Part shown: piece after piece, positions 1 to 8,636 of the stretch
How the letters are laid out: each line of letters opens with the position of its first letter
Position numbering within the stretch: the stretch's first letter is position 1
Source: Paucidesulfovibrio sp050251775
Lineage (GTDB): Bacteria; Desulfobacterota; Desulfovibrionia; Desulfovibrionales; Desulfovibrionaceae
Assembly: GCA_050251775.1 (NCBI GenBank)
Contig: JBFWMD010000009.1
Coordinates: 7,340 to 71,339 of the forward strand
Length of the DNA: 64,000 nucleotides
Reading direction: 5' to 3'
Position numbers and translations under genes: made by a program
Notes under the pieces: model-generated
The model's database searches: none
What the model was told of the DNA's origin: nothing
Seen by the model: only the letters and a program-made list of their open reading frames with translations

Positions 1-198
1 GCGGGACGTACTGACAAGGGAGGAGGAGCGGATCAGGCCTTGTGCCTGTCGTCCAACCTGTCCACAGCAGTCCCACATTCTAGACCCGCCACAGCGTTCC
101 GGACACCAGCCCGAGGGCGGTGAAAGCGTATACACCGCTCGGGAAGCATGCGAGCGAATGCATGAAACTCTTGCTCGATGTTTCGCCTGGAGGTATCC
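1..198. other. Window start, no gene recognised
   Basis: I see no supported coding region, RNA gene or repeat before the small gene that begins at 199. Open frames on both strands here have no ribosome site and no recognisable protein sequence. The tail of a gene lying to the left cannot be excluded. Confidence 0.4.
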
Positions 199-378
199 AT
201 GTTCACGCCCGACACGTATCGATACCTTACCGGATCGCCTTCACCCCAACGGATCTTTGCCGTACCGGCGAAACCGGCGGCATCTTCCGCTCCGCGCGGC
301 TTCTGTCTCGTGGTGGTCCTGGTTCTGCTCATCCTGGGAGCCATCATCGTGGCGCTGGCCCTGAACGCGGAAGGCTGA
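199..378 (+). CDS. Small single-span membrane protein (59 aa)
   Basis: I do not recognise a family. The 59-residue product has a polar, proline-rich N-terminal half and one strongly hydrophobic segment at about residues 36-54 (CLVVVLVLLILGAIIVALAL), followed by only five polar residues, so it should be tail-anchored or a single-span inner-membrane peptide. The start at ATG 199 is chosen because GGAGG lies 6-7 bases upstream; an in-frame ATG at 178 lacks such a site. It stands alone, about 320 bases before the next gene, which also encodes a membrane protein. Function unknown; it is called as real from the ribosome site and the membrane segment. Confidence 0.6.
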   Translation: MFTPDTYRYLTGSPSPQRIFAVPAKPAASSAPRGFCLVVVLVLLILGAIIVALALNAEG

Positions 379-697
379 CACACCAAGGCCGCTGCGCAAG
401 CCGTCACAGGAAGACCGTTTCCCTCATTATTCCAAGGTAAAACACTTGCTCTTTATAATTTTTCCCGCTGCATTGCCTTCGACCCCCCAAATGCGCTACG
501 CAGGAAGCAACCCGCTTCCGCCAATGGCTTTGTAATACGGCATCGAACCGGCGCTTTCAGGCTCCCGCAGCACGTTTCCTCGAACCCGTCCGCCCATTCC
601 CGCTCTTGCGAACCCAGCCTTCCTCCCTGCGTGTTGGCGCGCCTTCAGGCGCCCGGCGGGAATCCTCTTCCGTTCTCGCGGAACCAGGGAGGCGCGC
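379..697. other. Intergenic region, no gene seen
   Basis: No coding region is supported. An AT-rich patch around 440-465 contains a TATAAT-like hexamer (about 454-459), which could be a -10 element, but no convincing -35 element sits at the right distance. The downstream gene has its ribosome site (AGGGAGG) at about 685-692. Confidence 0.4.
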
Positions 698-1552
698 ATG
701 GGCAACTGGATCAAGACAGCGTATCCGTTCGTGGCGGCCTGTTCTCTGGCGTCCGGGGGTTCCGCTCCCGCAGACGCCTGCTTCGCCATCTACTACAACC
801 GCGACGGTCTGAAGATCTGTGAGCTGGTGGGCCGCGCCTCCCAGGGTTGGACCGCTCGTAAGGCCTACGAACACCTGCGTTCCCTGCTGTCCGGCAATGA
901 CCAGCAATGGATCCGTTCCTTCCTGCCCCATGTGGCCTACCGCATGGTGCAGCGCCGCCCCGATGATCCGGAACCGGACAAACTCGTGGCGGTCTTCTAC
1001 CGCAAGGGGGGCATCAACATCTGCCGGAAGCTGGGCTGGGCGTCCGAGGGTTGGACCGAAAAACGCGCTTACGACCAGCTTATGGAACAGGTCCGCATCC
1101 GGCGACTGGCGGGCCTGGGTCCACGGGACGAGTCCGACGGCACGCCCGAGGCGCGGCAGTGGCGCAGGACGCACAGCCTGCTGCAACTGCGCCAGGCCAA
1201 GGACACGGCTTGGTCCTTTTTCTGCGCCCTGACAGCCGGCGGTCTGCTCGGCCCGGAATTGCTGGAACGGGTCTACGGACCGGAGATTTCCCACGGGCTG
1301 GCCCGGAACGTATTTCCGGCCATGTTCGGCATGGCCTGGGCCAACTTCTTCTTTGCGGCCTCTCTGACCGGGCTGTATTTCTATGGCTATGACCGGGAGC
1401 AACGGCGGGTGGCCAGGATCCTGGCGGATTCAGGTCAGAAGGGGGAGGATGCGGACTACGCAACCCACGCGCCCGGCCTGTTGCGTTCCTTTGCGGGCAT
1501 GGTCGGCGCGGAGGCGGCCACGCTCACGGGCCTGACCCTGATGCTGGGCTGA
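698..1552 (+). CDS. Membrane protein with two tandem integrase-arm-like repeats
   Basis: The 284-residue product has an internal duplication. Residues 28-64 (core RDGLKICELVGRASQGWT) and 97-133 (core KGGINICRKLGWASEGWT) align with each other. Both match, from memory, the N-terminal arm DNA-binding region of Desulfovibrio phage tyrosine integrases, where a Y-x-DGK...GW-x-SEGW-x-x-KA pattern is typical. No catalytic integrase domain (R...HxxR...Y) follows. Instead there are hydrophobic segments at about 171-190, 206-230 and 263-284, so the C-terminal half is probably in the membrane. The start has AGGGAGG five bases upstream. It converges with the next gene, four bases away. Function is unknown; a membrane-tethered DNA- or protein-binding role is only an inference. 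Confidence 0.75.
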   Translation: MGNWIKTAYPFVAACSLASGGSAPADACFAIYYNRDGLKICELVGRASQGWTARKAYEHLRSLLSGNDQQWIRSFLPHVAYRMVQRRPDDPEPDKLVAVFYRKGGINICRKLGWASEGWTEKRAYDQLMEQVRIRRLAGLGPRDESDGTPEARQWRRTHSLLQLRQAKDTAWSFFCALTAGGLLGPELLERVYGPEISHGLARNVFPAMFGMAWANFFFAASLTGLYFYGYDREQRRVARILADSGQKGEDADYATHAPGLLRSFAGMVGAEAATLTGLTLMLG

Positions 1553-1555
1553 GGC

Positions 1556-2011
1556 TCAAAAACGCGCCCGGCGCAGCAGTACAAAGCGATCCTCGTCGGC
1601 GCGGTAGAACCCCGGCACAAAGGTCCGCTCGTCAAACCCCCACTTGGCATAGAGCGCCAGCGCGGCCTGATTTTCCGGGTCCACGGTCAGAAAGGCGTCC
1701 GCCCCCAAACCGTCCAGCTCGCAAAGCAGACGCTCGAACAGCCCGCTGCCCACGCCCCGGCCCCGCTGCTCCGGTTCCACAATGACCTTGTGGACGCAAA
1801 ACCGTCCGTCCAGGCAGGGAAAGGCCACAATGACGCCAAAGAGCCGCCCTTCCCGCCGGGCCACATAGGTCAGGGCATGCTCGGCCCAAAGCCGCCAGAC
1901 GTGCTCTCCGTCCGGGATGAACGCGCTGTTGCGGTTGCTCCTCCAGGTCACCCGGTCCAGAGCGGCGATCTCCAGAAAATCCCCGGGCTCGGCCCGGCGC
2001 ACCTCGGTCAT
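1556..2011 (-). CDS. GNAT family N-acetyltransferase
   Basis: A 151-residue single-domain GCN5-related acetyltransferase. The acetyl-CoA pyrophosphate-binding motif A is clear (VIVEPEQRGRGVGSGLFERL, a Q-x-x-G-x-G pattern at about residues 78-94). The late motif B region (NQAALALYAKWGF) is typical of enzymes that acetylate small molecules or protein N-termini. The start at 2011 has GAGGAG just upstream; the longer frame to 2200 lacks family sequence. It is convergent with the arm-repeat protein. The substrate cannot be told from sequence. Confidence 0.85.
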   Translation of the reverse strand: MTEVRRAEPGDFLEIAALDRVTWRSNRNSAFIPDGEHVWRLWAEHALTYVARREGRLFGVIVAFPCLDGRFCVHKVIVEPEQRGRGVGSGLFERLLCELDGLGADAFLTVDPENQAALALYAKWGFDERTFVPGFYRADEDRFVLLRRARF

Positions 2012-2369
2012 GTGCTCCTCCCAGTGTTGTGTCTGAGCGATGGTATGCCACACGGCCCGCAGGGCGCAACGTCTCCCTGACGCCGAGACGTTCGGCGCGA
2101 AGGAGAGAACACCAAAGAAAAATCCCGTCGCACACGAACCAGATCGGCCACGCGCGGGGTTGCATTCCCGGCCGAGTGCATGGCATGGCAAGCCCAGCAC
2201 GAAACTGCGCGTGAACCGCTTTCTTTTCTTGCCGACGGAGCTTCCGACAGCCCTTCAGCAGAACAAGCAACAACCGGCCCTTGTATGCGGCCACGTCAAG
2301 GCATGGCGCGCAACAAGGCCGCTCGTATCAAGGCCGCATGCACCATGACCGGACGCTAAATGGAGATTC
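2012..2369. other. Divergent intergenic region, no gene seen
   Basis: This stretch separates two divergently transcribed acetyltransferase genes and must carry both promoters. No family-like coding sequence, hairpin terminator or clear operator could be identified by eye. Confidence 0.4.
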
Positions 2370-3413
2370 ATGAAAAAAACGCGAGAAGAATGTCTGGCTG
2401 CGCTTCGCGACACACCGCCCATCCTGGCCGGGCAGAAATTCGTTGTGGACGATTTCCGGCCTGAGGATGCCCTGGGCATTGCCCGGCTCTACTACGCTGT
2501 GTACGGAGAGGGATTTCCCGTGGACAGCGTGTACGATCCGGAAGAGATGATCCGTCTCAACGCGGCAATGGAGTTGCATCAGGTCGTGGGGCGTGCGGAA
2601 AACAACGACGTGGTCGGACTCTACGCGATGTTCCGCAATGCTCCGGGCCGCAGGATCATGGAAGCGGGTTCCTGGATCGTGCATCCCGACTACCGGACCA
2701 CTTCGCTGGCCCTGCGGCTGGCCAAGCGCATCCACCTCAAGCCGCCAGAGCGGCTCGGGCTGCACGTCATCTCGGGGCAAAGCGTCTGCGACCACGTCAT
2801 CTCTCAGAAGATGAGCGTACTTTTCAAGGCCATGAATCTAGGCCTGGAGGTCGAAGCCATGCCGCCCAGACCAGAGGGGGAAGCGCAGTGGTGCGACGGC
2901 AGGATTTCACTGCTCGACCAGTTTCTCGTGCCAAAGGATCGGCATCAGGAGGTCTACCTGCCGGAGCGCTATGCAGCCTTCCTTCGGAGCCTGTACGAAA
3001 AACACGGATTGGGGAGGGATTTCCCTGTGGACCAGCGCCCCGGCATGAAGGAGACGGCGTCATCCCTCCTGCGCGTGGAACAGGCCTCCCTGGTCCGGAT
3101 GACGGTGACGCGGGTCGGGGAAGACTTTCCGCTTTGCCTGAGCGCGGCCCTGGGTGAGCGCCCGGAAGGCCATGTGGACCAGCTGGTGCTTTCCCTTGCG
3201 GCTCCAGGGGGCTCCATGGCTGTGGAGCACGCCAGGAAGGCGGGATTTTTTATCGTCGGACTGCTGCCCGGCTGGTTCGATCACGACGGCTTCATGATGC
3301 AGCGGCTGGCCTGCGCACCGGACTGGGCCGCCATCCATGTGCACACGGATGATGCCAAGGCGCTGCTGGAAGCAGTGCGGGCGGACTACGAAACGTTGGA
3401 AAACCGTGGATAA
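2370..3413 (+). CDS. Large GNAT-like acetyltransferase domain protein
   Basis: The 347-residue product starts with a GNAT-like fold: a beta-alpha opening (VVDDFRPEDALGIARLYYAVYG, about 25-46) and a central strand-turn (MEAGSWIVHPDYRTTSLALR, about 97-116) that takes the place of acetyl-CoA motif A. About 200 C-terminal residues contain no motif I recognise. GGAG lies eight bases before the ATG. It ends seven bases before the convergent EamA gene. The acetyl-CoA loop lacks the usual Q-x-x-G-x-G/A glycines, so catalytic activity is uncertain. Substrate unknown. Confidence 0.65.
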   Translation: MKKTREECLAALRDTPPILAGQKFVVDDFRPEDALGIARLYYAVYGEGFPVDSVYDPEEMIRLNAAMELHQVVGRAENNDVVGLYAMFRNAPGRRIMEAGSWIVHPDYRTTSLALRLAKRIHLKPPERLGLHVISGQSVCDHVISQKMSVLFKAMNLGLEVEAMPPRPEGEAQWCDGRISLLDQFLVPKDRHQEVYLPERYAAFLRSLYEKHGLGRDFPVDQRPGMKETASSLLRVEQASLVRMTVTRVGEDFPLCLSAALGERPEGHVDQLVLSLAAPGGSMAVEHARKAGFFIVGLLPGWFDHDGFMMQRLACAPDWAAIHVHTDDAKALLEAVRADYETLENRG

Positions 3414-3420
3414 CACGCCG

Positions 3421-4305
3421 TCAGGATGCGGGCTTTGGCTGGACGCGCAGCAGATGCATGTTCGGCAGGACAATGCCCGCCACAACCAGTATCATGCCCG
3501 CCACGTTGAGCAGGCGCAGCGATTCGCCCAGAATCAGCCAGGAGGCCAGCACCGTGGTCACGGGTTCCACTGTGGAGAAGATCGAGGCAAAGGGACTGCC
3601 GATGAGTTCCACGGCCTTGTAGAGAAAGATCACGGCCACGATGGTGCAGACCAGCCCGAACCCGGCGGCCACGAGCAGGCAGTGGGGCGAGAGTTCCAGG
3701 ATGGTGGTGGGTCCGCCCGCCAGCACGGAATGCACGCAGCCCGCAAAGGAGATCAGGTAGAAGGTCAGGGTCAGGGGGTTCTCGCCCTTGAGCAAGTGCT
3801 GCACCGTGGTGAGATAGAGGGAAAAAATGATCATGGAGACCACGGAAAGCAACAGCCCGGTGGAGTCCATGCGCGCGCTGAAGGCTTCATAGAACACCAG
3901 GCAGCAGCCCAGGGTCACCAGAGCCAGGGAGGCCACCGTGGCTCTGGTGACGGGCTGGCGGTAGATCACGGCGCAGAGCAGCGTGACCGTCACGGGGTAG
4001 AAATAGAGAATCAGGGTGGGCACGGCCGCCGGCACGGTGCGCACCGCGCTGATGAAGCACCAGGACTGGATCGGATAGAAGAGAAATCCGAGAATGGCGG
4101 CCTTGAACAGGGTGCGCGGGCCGGGCCGGAGTGCGGAAGGATTGGTGAGCAGCAGCCAGACCAGGAGCATCAGCGCGGCAAAGAAGAAGCGATACTGGAG
4201 CATCTCGAACACGCCCATCTCGCAATCATAGCCGAGCCTGCCGAAAATGGGCAGAAACCCGAAGGCAATAGCGGAAATGACGGAATAGACCAGACCGCGC
4301 AGCAT
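3421..4305 (-). CDS. EamA/DMT family transporter
   Basis: A 294-residue inner-membrane protein with about ten hydrophobic helices arranged as two EamA repeats of five (roughly residues 1-140 and 150-285), the normal architecture and length of the drug/metabolite transporter superfamily. Members export or import amino acids, nucleotides and related metabolites. The second repeat ends with the common pattern SIFSTVEPVTTVLASWLILGE, in which the proline and glutamate are characteristic. The start has GAGGAGG seven bases upstream. The substrate cannot be assigned. Confidence 0.88.
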   Translation of the reverse strand: MLRGLVYSVISAIAFGFLPIFGRLGYDCEMGVFEMLQYRFFFAALMLLVWLLLTNPSALRPGPRTLFKAAILGFLFYPIQSWCFISAVRTVPAAVPTLILYFYPVTVTLLCAVIYRQPVTRATVASLALVTLGCCLVFYEAFSARMDSTGLLLSVVSMIIFSLYLTTVQHLLKGENPLTLTFYLISFAGCVHSVLAGGPTTILELSPHCLLVAAGFGLVCTIVAVIFLYKAVELIGSPFASIFSTVEPVTTVLASWLILGESLRLLNVAGMILVVAGIVLPNMHLLRVQPKPAS

Positions 4306-4455
4306 GTTTCCTCCTCGCCCGCCGGGTCGGAAGGGAATACGACCGGACTACGCGGAATGCAATAATAAAACGCAAAACCATGCTCGCGGCGTAACAAATT
4401 GCCGCTGGTCCCGTTGCCCAGACGCTTCGAGCTGCAAAGCGGCGGACGGCTGTCG

Positions 4456-5604
4456 TCAGGACTTCCGGCAGAGACCCGAGGCCAGAAGCACGGCCACGCC
4501 GAGCACGCCGAGCAGACAATAGATGAACACGTTCCAGCCGAAGGAATGGTAGATGAATCCGGGCACAAAGGACCCCAGTGCGCCGCCCGCATAGTAGAAG
4601 GCGATGTACAGCCCGTTGACCACGCCTTTGTGCTCTGTGGAGCGTGCGTTGACAAAGGCCGGACCCACGGTCTGGATCAGGAAGAAGCCCGCGCAGAAGG
4701 GAATCAGCGCCACGAAGACGAGCAGGGTGTTCGGCGTGAGGCAGGCGGCCACGGAAACACTGAAAAAAGCCAGGCCCAGGAGAAAAGCGCGGCCTTCCCC
4801 GCCAAGGAAGGAGACAATGCGCGGCGCGGTCAGGGAAGTGGCCACGCCCACAAGGTAGCTCAGATACATGGTCCCGGCTCTGCCCGGAGAAACGCCCCCG
4901 GCCAGTTCGGCCAGCCGGAAGGGCAAATAGTTCAGCGTGGCCTGAAAGGCGAAAAAGCAGCAGAAGATCATGGAATAGGCCCGCAGGAACGACGGCTTGG
5001 CCAGGGCCGCGCGCACGTGCGCCACACGGGCGCGCTCAAAGCCCGGCGCATCCCCGCCTTGCACCCGCCCCAGCAGGAAGAAGGCCGCGAAAACCAGCAC
5101 CCCCAACACGGCAAAAGGCACGCGCCAGCCCCAGGCCTCGGCCAGGATGCCGGAAAAAAAACGGCCCGAAAACCCGCCCACAATGGTGGTGGAGATGTAC
5201 CAGGACATGACCCGGCGCATGCGCTCCGGCGCGCACTTGCTGGCCAGCAGGGTCATGACCGAGGTCAGGGCCGCGGGAATGGCCAGCCCCTGGACCAGCC
5301 GCGCGGCCAGCAGCACGTTCCAGGAGGGCGAGAAAAACACGGCCACATGGCCCAGCCCCACCACCAGCACGGCCCAGCGGGCCAGTTTCGCGGCGGGCAG
5401 CGATTCCAGCAGCAGCCCGTAGAGCACCGGGGCAAAGGCCAGCGGCAGCAGGGTCATGGTCACGGCCAGGGACGCGGCGGCCTTGCTCAGGCCGAATTCC
5501 AGCGCGAACACGGGCAGCAACGGCTGGGGCACGTAGAGGGTGGCGATGGCACAGGCAGTGGCGAAGAGCGTGGTCGCCAGGGTAAGACGTTCGGCGCGGG
5601 TCAA
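4456..5604 (-). CDS. MFS transporter (probable TTG start)
   Basis: A 382-residue major facilitator with about 12 transmembrane helices; the length fits a compact drug-efflux or sugar-efflux type MFS. The helix 2-3 and 4-5 loops carry charged/arginine signatures (LVQGLAIPAALTSVMTL in the motif C region). The frame is open back to 5826, but MFS-like sequence begins at TRAERLTLATTLFATAC. I therefore place the start at a TTG (5602-5604) with GGAG six bases upstream. The upstream part of the frame overlaps, in another frame, a piece of an AraC-type regulator, so the promoter region has probably been rearranged. A second MFS gene with its own AraC neighbour lies 530 bases away. Confidence 0.85.
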   Translation of the reverse strand: MTRAERLTLATTLFATACAIATLYVPQPLLPVFALEFGLSKAAASLAVTMTLLPLAFAPVLYGLLLESLPAAKLARWAVLVVGLGHVAVFFSPSWNVLLAARLVQGLAIPAALTSVMTLLASKCAPERMRRVMSWYISTTIVGGFSGRFFSGILAEAWGWRVPFAVLGVLVFAAFFLLGRVQGGDAPGFERARVAHVRAALAKPSFLRAYSMIFCCFFAFQATLNYLPFRLAELAGGVSPGRAGTMYLSYLVGVATSLTAPRIVSFLGGEGRAFLLGLAFFSVSVAACLTPNTLLVFVALIPFCAGFFLIQTVGPAFVNARSTEHKGVVNGLYIAFYYAGGALGSFVPGFIYHSFGWNVFIYCLLGVLGVAVLLASGLCRKS

Positions 5605-5680
5605 GGCGAACTCCGATGGCGACGCCTGCCCTTGCCCCGCAGGCCGGAAAGCGGAGCTTGTCCGGTTCGGAGGCTGGGTC

Positions 5681-5818
5681 AAAGGCGGCTGCGTACTGTC
5701 CGGGGGTCGGCCCGCCCAGTGCGCAACAGCGTCGGGTAAGATAACTGTGATCGAAAAATCCCGTCTCCAAGGCCACATACGCCGGAGCCGCACCCTGGGC
5801 AAGCCGTTTCTGGCTGCT
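5681..5818 (-). pseudogene. Remnant of AraC-family regulator (C-terminal HTH only)
   Basis: Read on the minus strand, this stretch encodes about 46 residues that match the second helix-turn-helix of the intact AraC gene at 7309-8178. The shared pattern is RLAQG-APA-VALE-GFFD-S, then RR--AL-G-TPG-YAAAF. Nothing upstream in this frame resembles the rest of an AraC protein, and a stop codon lies about 45 bases before the homology. Downstream the frame runs on without a stop into the MFS gene in a different phase. I read it as a 5'-deleted regulator gene, left beside the exporter it may once have controlled. Confidence 0.75.
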
Positions 5819-5881
5819 CGCGGCATGCCGCGAAATGCTGGACAAAACCGGTCTCGGGCTTTTATGTTAGTTCAATCATGA

Positions 5882-6134
5882 ACCCCATCCCCTGGAAAAA
5901 GGCCATGCACGCCGCGCTGTTCGCCATTTCCCCTCCGCTCCGCTAAGCGGAGGAACGGCATCGGCCCCAGGGCCGCACAGCCCGCTCCTTTGGGAGCAGG
6001 GCAGATCTTGCGTGTCTCCGGCCTTTCCCCTTCCCTCCTGAATCCCCACTGACTCCTGCGCGGGATTGTTCCCGCACTCCGCGCGTTTCGCGCGGACCAA
6101 TGCGCTGTGCAAGCGTTTCCCCAGGAGGGAAAAC
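5882..6134. other. Intergenic region between MFS modules
   Basis: No gene is supported here. It contains an inverted repeat, CCTCCGC then about eight bases then GCGGAGG, at about 5933-5954, with no T run after it, so its role is unclear. AGGAGGG at about 6124-6130 is the ribosome site of the following MFS gene. Confidence 0.4.
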
Positions 6135-7301
6135 ATGTCGCGTCATCTTCCCCTGGCGGGGCTCTGCCTCGCCGTGTTTCTGGCCATGACCGGAATGGGC
6201 ATGGCCGGGGTGGCCCTGCCCGAGCAGTATCTCCGGGTGGCGGGCAGCCCCCGGGCCGCGGGCTGGCTGGCCTCGGCCTTTGCCTTCTCGTACATGGCCT
6301 GCCAATATCCCGCCGGTTGCCTGGCCGACCGCTTCGGCTACCGCGCCGTGCTGACCAGCGGTTTTCTGCTCATGTCCGCCTCCGCCGTGCTCTACGCCAT
6401 GGCCCAGAGCCCCGAGGCCCTCTATGTGGGCCGTTTTCTGCAAGGCGCGGGCGAGGCGCCCGTGTGGGCCAGCGCCCCGGCCCTGCTCGGCAGCCTCTAT
6501 CCCCGCACGCGTGGGCTGGTCATCGGCGGCTACAATGCGGCGTTCCACGTGGGCATGATGCTCGGCCCGCTGTTGGCCGCCCTGCCTTTTGCCGTTCTGC
6601 CCTTTGCCGCAGCGAACAACGGCGCGTTCGCGGGTTTCGCGGTCCTGAGCGGCGCGGCGGCCCTGCTCTCGTGCCTCTGCATCGGGCGGGCAAGCCAAAC
6701 CCGGCTCTGTTCCGGAGGCATCCACGCGCCCCGGCAACAGATGGGAACCCTCTTCCGCCGGATCTGGCCCACGACCTGCGCCCTGCCCTTTTCCGGTGCG
6801 GCCTATGGACTGCTCACAAGCAGTCTCCCCGTGCATCTGGTGGCCGGAGCCGGGTTTGATCGCGGGCAACTGGCGAGGTTCCTCTTCGCCACCTTCCTCG
6901 GGCTGAGCCTGGCCCAGTTCGGAGTCGGGCGGCTTTCGGACCGCTTCGGGCGCGCGCCCTTCCAGGCGGCCGGACTGCTGGCCACAGCCGGGGGATTCCT
7001 GGCCCTGCCCCACAGCGTCGCGATCCCGGCGTTCTGCTCCGCAATGCTGTTCGGTGCGGGCCTGGGCGGCTTCGCGGTCGCGTCCATGGCACTGGTCAAT
7101 GAGCAGGCTCCGCAAGGGGGACAGGCCACGGCCTCGGGATACGCCTATCTGATCTGGGGAGGAGGCTACTTCGCGGGACCGCAGTTGGCCAACCTCGCCG
7201 GGCTGGACGCCTGCGCCGCTGTTCTGACGCTGGGGGCTCTGGGCTTCCCGGTGCTGCTCCGAGTGCGGGCACGACACGCGGCACGCCAGCGCCTGGGCTG
7301 A
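6135..7301 (+). CDS. MFS transporter
   Basis: A 388-residue major facilitator with about 12 transmembrane helices. The loop after helix 2 holds the MFS motif A (CLADRFGYRAVLTSG, about 70-84; G-x-x-x-D-R-x-G-x-R) and the equivalent in the second half is GRLSDRFGRAPFQAAG. Both halves therefore carry the motif, as in proton-coupled efflux or metabolite transporters. The start at ATG 6135 has AGGAGGG five bases upstream. It converges with an AraC-type regulator ending seven bases downstream, so the regulator is a plausible controller. Substrate unknown. Confidence 0.9.
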   Translation: MSRHLPLAGLCLAVFLAMTGMGMAGVALPEQYLRVAGSPRAAGWLASAFAFSYMACQYPAGCLADRFGYRAVLTSGFLLMSASAVLYAMAQSPEALYVGRFLQGAGEAPVWASAPALLGSLYPRTRGLVIGGYNAAFHVGMMLGPLLAALPFAVLPFAAANNGAFAGFAVLSGAAALLSCLCIGRASQTRLCSGGIHAPRQQMGTLFRRIWPTTCALPFSGAAYGLLTSSLPVHLVAGAGFDRGQLARFLFATFLGLSLAQFGVGRLSDRFGRAPFQAAGLLATAGGFLALPHSVAIPAFCSAMLFGAGLGGFAVASMALVNEQAPQGGQATASGYAYLIWGGGYFAGPQLANLAGLDACAAVLTLGALGFPVLLRVRARHAARQRLG

Positions 7302-7308
7302 GATCGGC

Positions 7309-8178
7309 TTACGGGCTGACCTTTCCGGCGTTGCGCGTCGCGGCGGAACGAAACGCCGCCGCGTATTCGCCGGGGGTCAGCCCCACCAGGGCGCGAAAAC
7401 GCCGGATAAAATGGCTCTGGTCAAAGAAACCCGCTTCCAGCGCCACGAGCGCCGGAGCCATACCCTGGGCCAGTCGCTGCTTGGCCGCCTGCACGCGCAG
7501 ATGCAGGGCATAGTCGCGCGGGGGCGCGCCATAGGCCTCGGCAAACCTGCGGCTGAGAGTCCAGGGGCAAAGCCCGGCCTCGCGGGCCAGCTTGGCGCAG
7601 CAAGGCCCGGCTTCCCCGGCCAGGGCCGCCCGCCGCAGCCGTTCCAGCACGTCCGCCATGGCCGAGGCTTTGGGCCGGGCCGAGGGAAACGATCCGGTTG
7701 CGGCGCTTCCGGCGTCCTGCTCCCCCAGCTCCCACAGCCGGCCCAGAACGGCTTTCAGCGCCGGAAGCGGTCGATCCGAAGCAGCGCACGCCCGGATCAA
7801 ACCATGCAGACGGGCATCGGCAAGCACCGGGCCAGGAAAGGCTATTTTGAAATTAAAATTCAGCGTTTTCAAGAGGAAAGGCTTGATGCAGAGACAATCG
7901 GCGCTGCTTTCCGCATCCCAGGCGCAGGTATGCACCCGCCCCGGCCAGAGCACGCAGCACTCTCCCGGCCCGGCCGTGCATTCCTGGGGCCGGTCCGCCT
8001 TGCCCAGGCGCAGACGACGCGCACCGGAGCGCACCGCCGTCAGCACCAGGGAGTCATGGGCATGCGGTCCCAGCTGCTCCGACCGGGGGGCATGCTCCAG
8101 GCGCAGGATCTCCAGGCCGGGCAGATCCGGCGCAAGCTGAAAATGGATGCCGCTCCGGCGTTGGGTGCGTTGCTTCAT
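7309..8178 (-). CDS. AraC family transcriptional regulator
   Basis: A 289-residue regulator with an N-terminal cupin-like effector-binding domain (about 1-150; HAHDSLVLTAVRSG, then GECCVLWPGRVH) and a C-terminal AraC DNA-binding domain with two helix-turn-helix units (about 185-285). The second unit ends with the family signature GFFDQSHFIRRFRALVGLTP. The effector domain's HAHDSL/PG-VH layout is typical of regulators placed next to exporters. The start has AGGAA eight bases upstream. It lies 21 bases after the cupin gene and is convergent with the MFS gene. A broken paralogue is at 5681-5818. Confidence 0.92.
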   Translation of the reverse strand: MKQRTQRRSGIHFQLAPDLPGLEILRLEHAPRSEQLGPHAHDSLVLTAVRSGARRLRLGKADRPQECTAGPGECCVLWPGRVHTCAWDAESSADCLCIKPFLLKTLNFNFKIAFPGPVLADARLHGLIRACAASDRPLPALKAVLGRLWELGEQDAGSAATGSFPSARPKASAMADVLERLRRAALAGEAGPCCAKLAREAGLCPWTLSRRFAEAYGAPPRDYALHLRVQAAKQRLAQGMAPALVALEAGFFDQSHFIRRFRALVGLTPGEYAAAFRSAATRNAGKVSP

Positions 8179-8199
8179 GCGCGTTCCTGTCTTCCGTTT

Positions 8200-8622
8200 C
8201 TAGAGCAGCGCCGGGGAAAACACGGCCAAAAGCCGCAGGCCGTCCGCACCCGCGTGCACCTCGTGCGGAACACGGGGCGGCAGCACCCGTGTCACGCCCG
8301 GGGCATAGTCCACCGGCGCGCGGTTCATAACCGCGCCCGATACCGGCCCCAGGAGGCAGCGGCCCGCCCCGGAGAGCACCTCATGCACCTCCCACTGCGG
8401 ATCGTGGGCATGCGCGCCTATGGCGCAGTCCGGCGCAATGCGCACCAAGTGCAGGCTGGTGCGGCCCCCGGTGTCCGCGCCCGTGACCAGATGCTTGAGC
8501 TCCACGCCCGCGAACACCGGATGCGGGTTCCAGGCCAGGGACTCCACGTCCTCGCAAACCCCGTTCGCCCGCGCCACCTTTCCGGCGGCAAGGCAGTCCG
8601 CCAAATCCCGATACGTCGTCAT
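8200..8622 (-). CDS. Cupin-domain protein
   Basis: A 140-residue small cupin. The metal-site strands are visible: motif 1 around GAHAHDPQWEVHEVLSG (H, H, E and H, about residues 69-85) and motif 2 around LPPRVPHEVHAG (about 113-124). It ends close to its last beta strand, as single-domain cupins do. AAGGAG lies eight bases before the ATG and is directly preceded by the T run of a terminator-like hairpin. It is followed after 21 bases by the araC-type gene, so the two are probably co-transcribed. The molecule bound or transformed is unknown. Confidence 0.85.
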   Translation of the reverse strand: MTTYRDLADCLAAGKVARANGVCEDVESLAWNPHPVFAGVELKHLVTGADTGGRTSLHLVRIAPDCAIGAHAHDPQWEVHEVLSGAGRCLLGPVSGAVMNRAPVDYAPGVTRVLPPRVPHEVHAGADGLRLLAVFSPALL

Positions 8623-8636
8623 GGTCCAGCTCCTTG

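Noticed and set aside
557..1402. Minus-strand frame of 281 residues over the arm-repeat protein
   Set aside because: No ribosome site and no family sequence; the plus-strand frame has an internal repeat that would not arise by chance and a good ribosome site.
5885..5950. 22-residue frame MNPIPWKKAMHAAL after ATG 5879
   Set aside because: No ribosome site precedes it, it is very short and has no conserved look. Not called.
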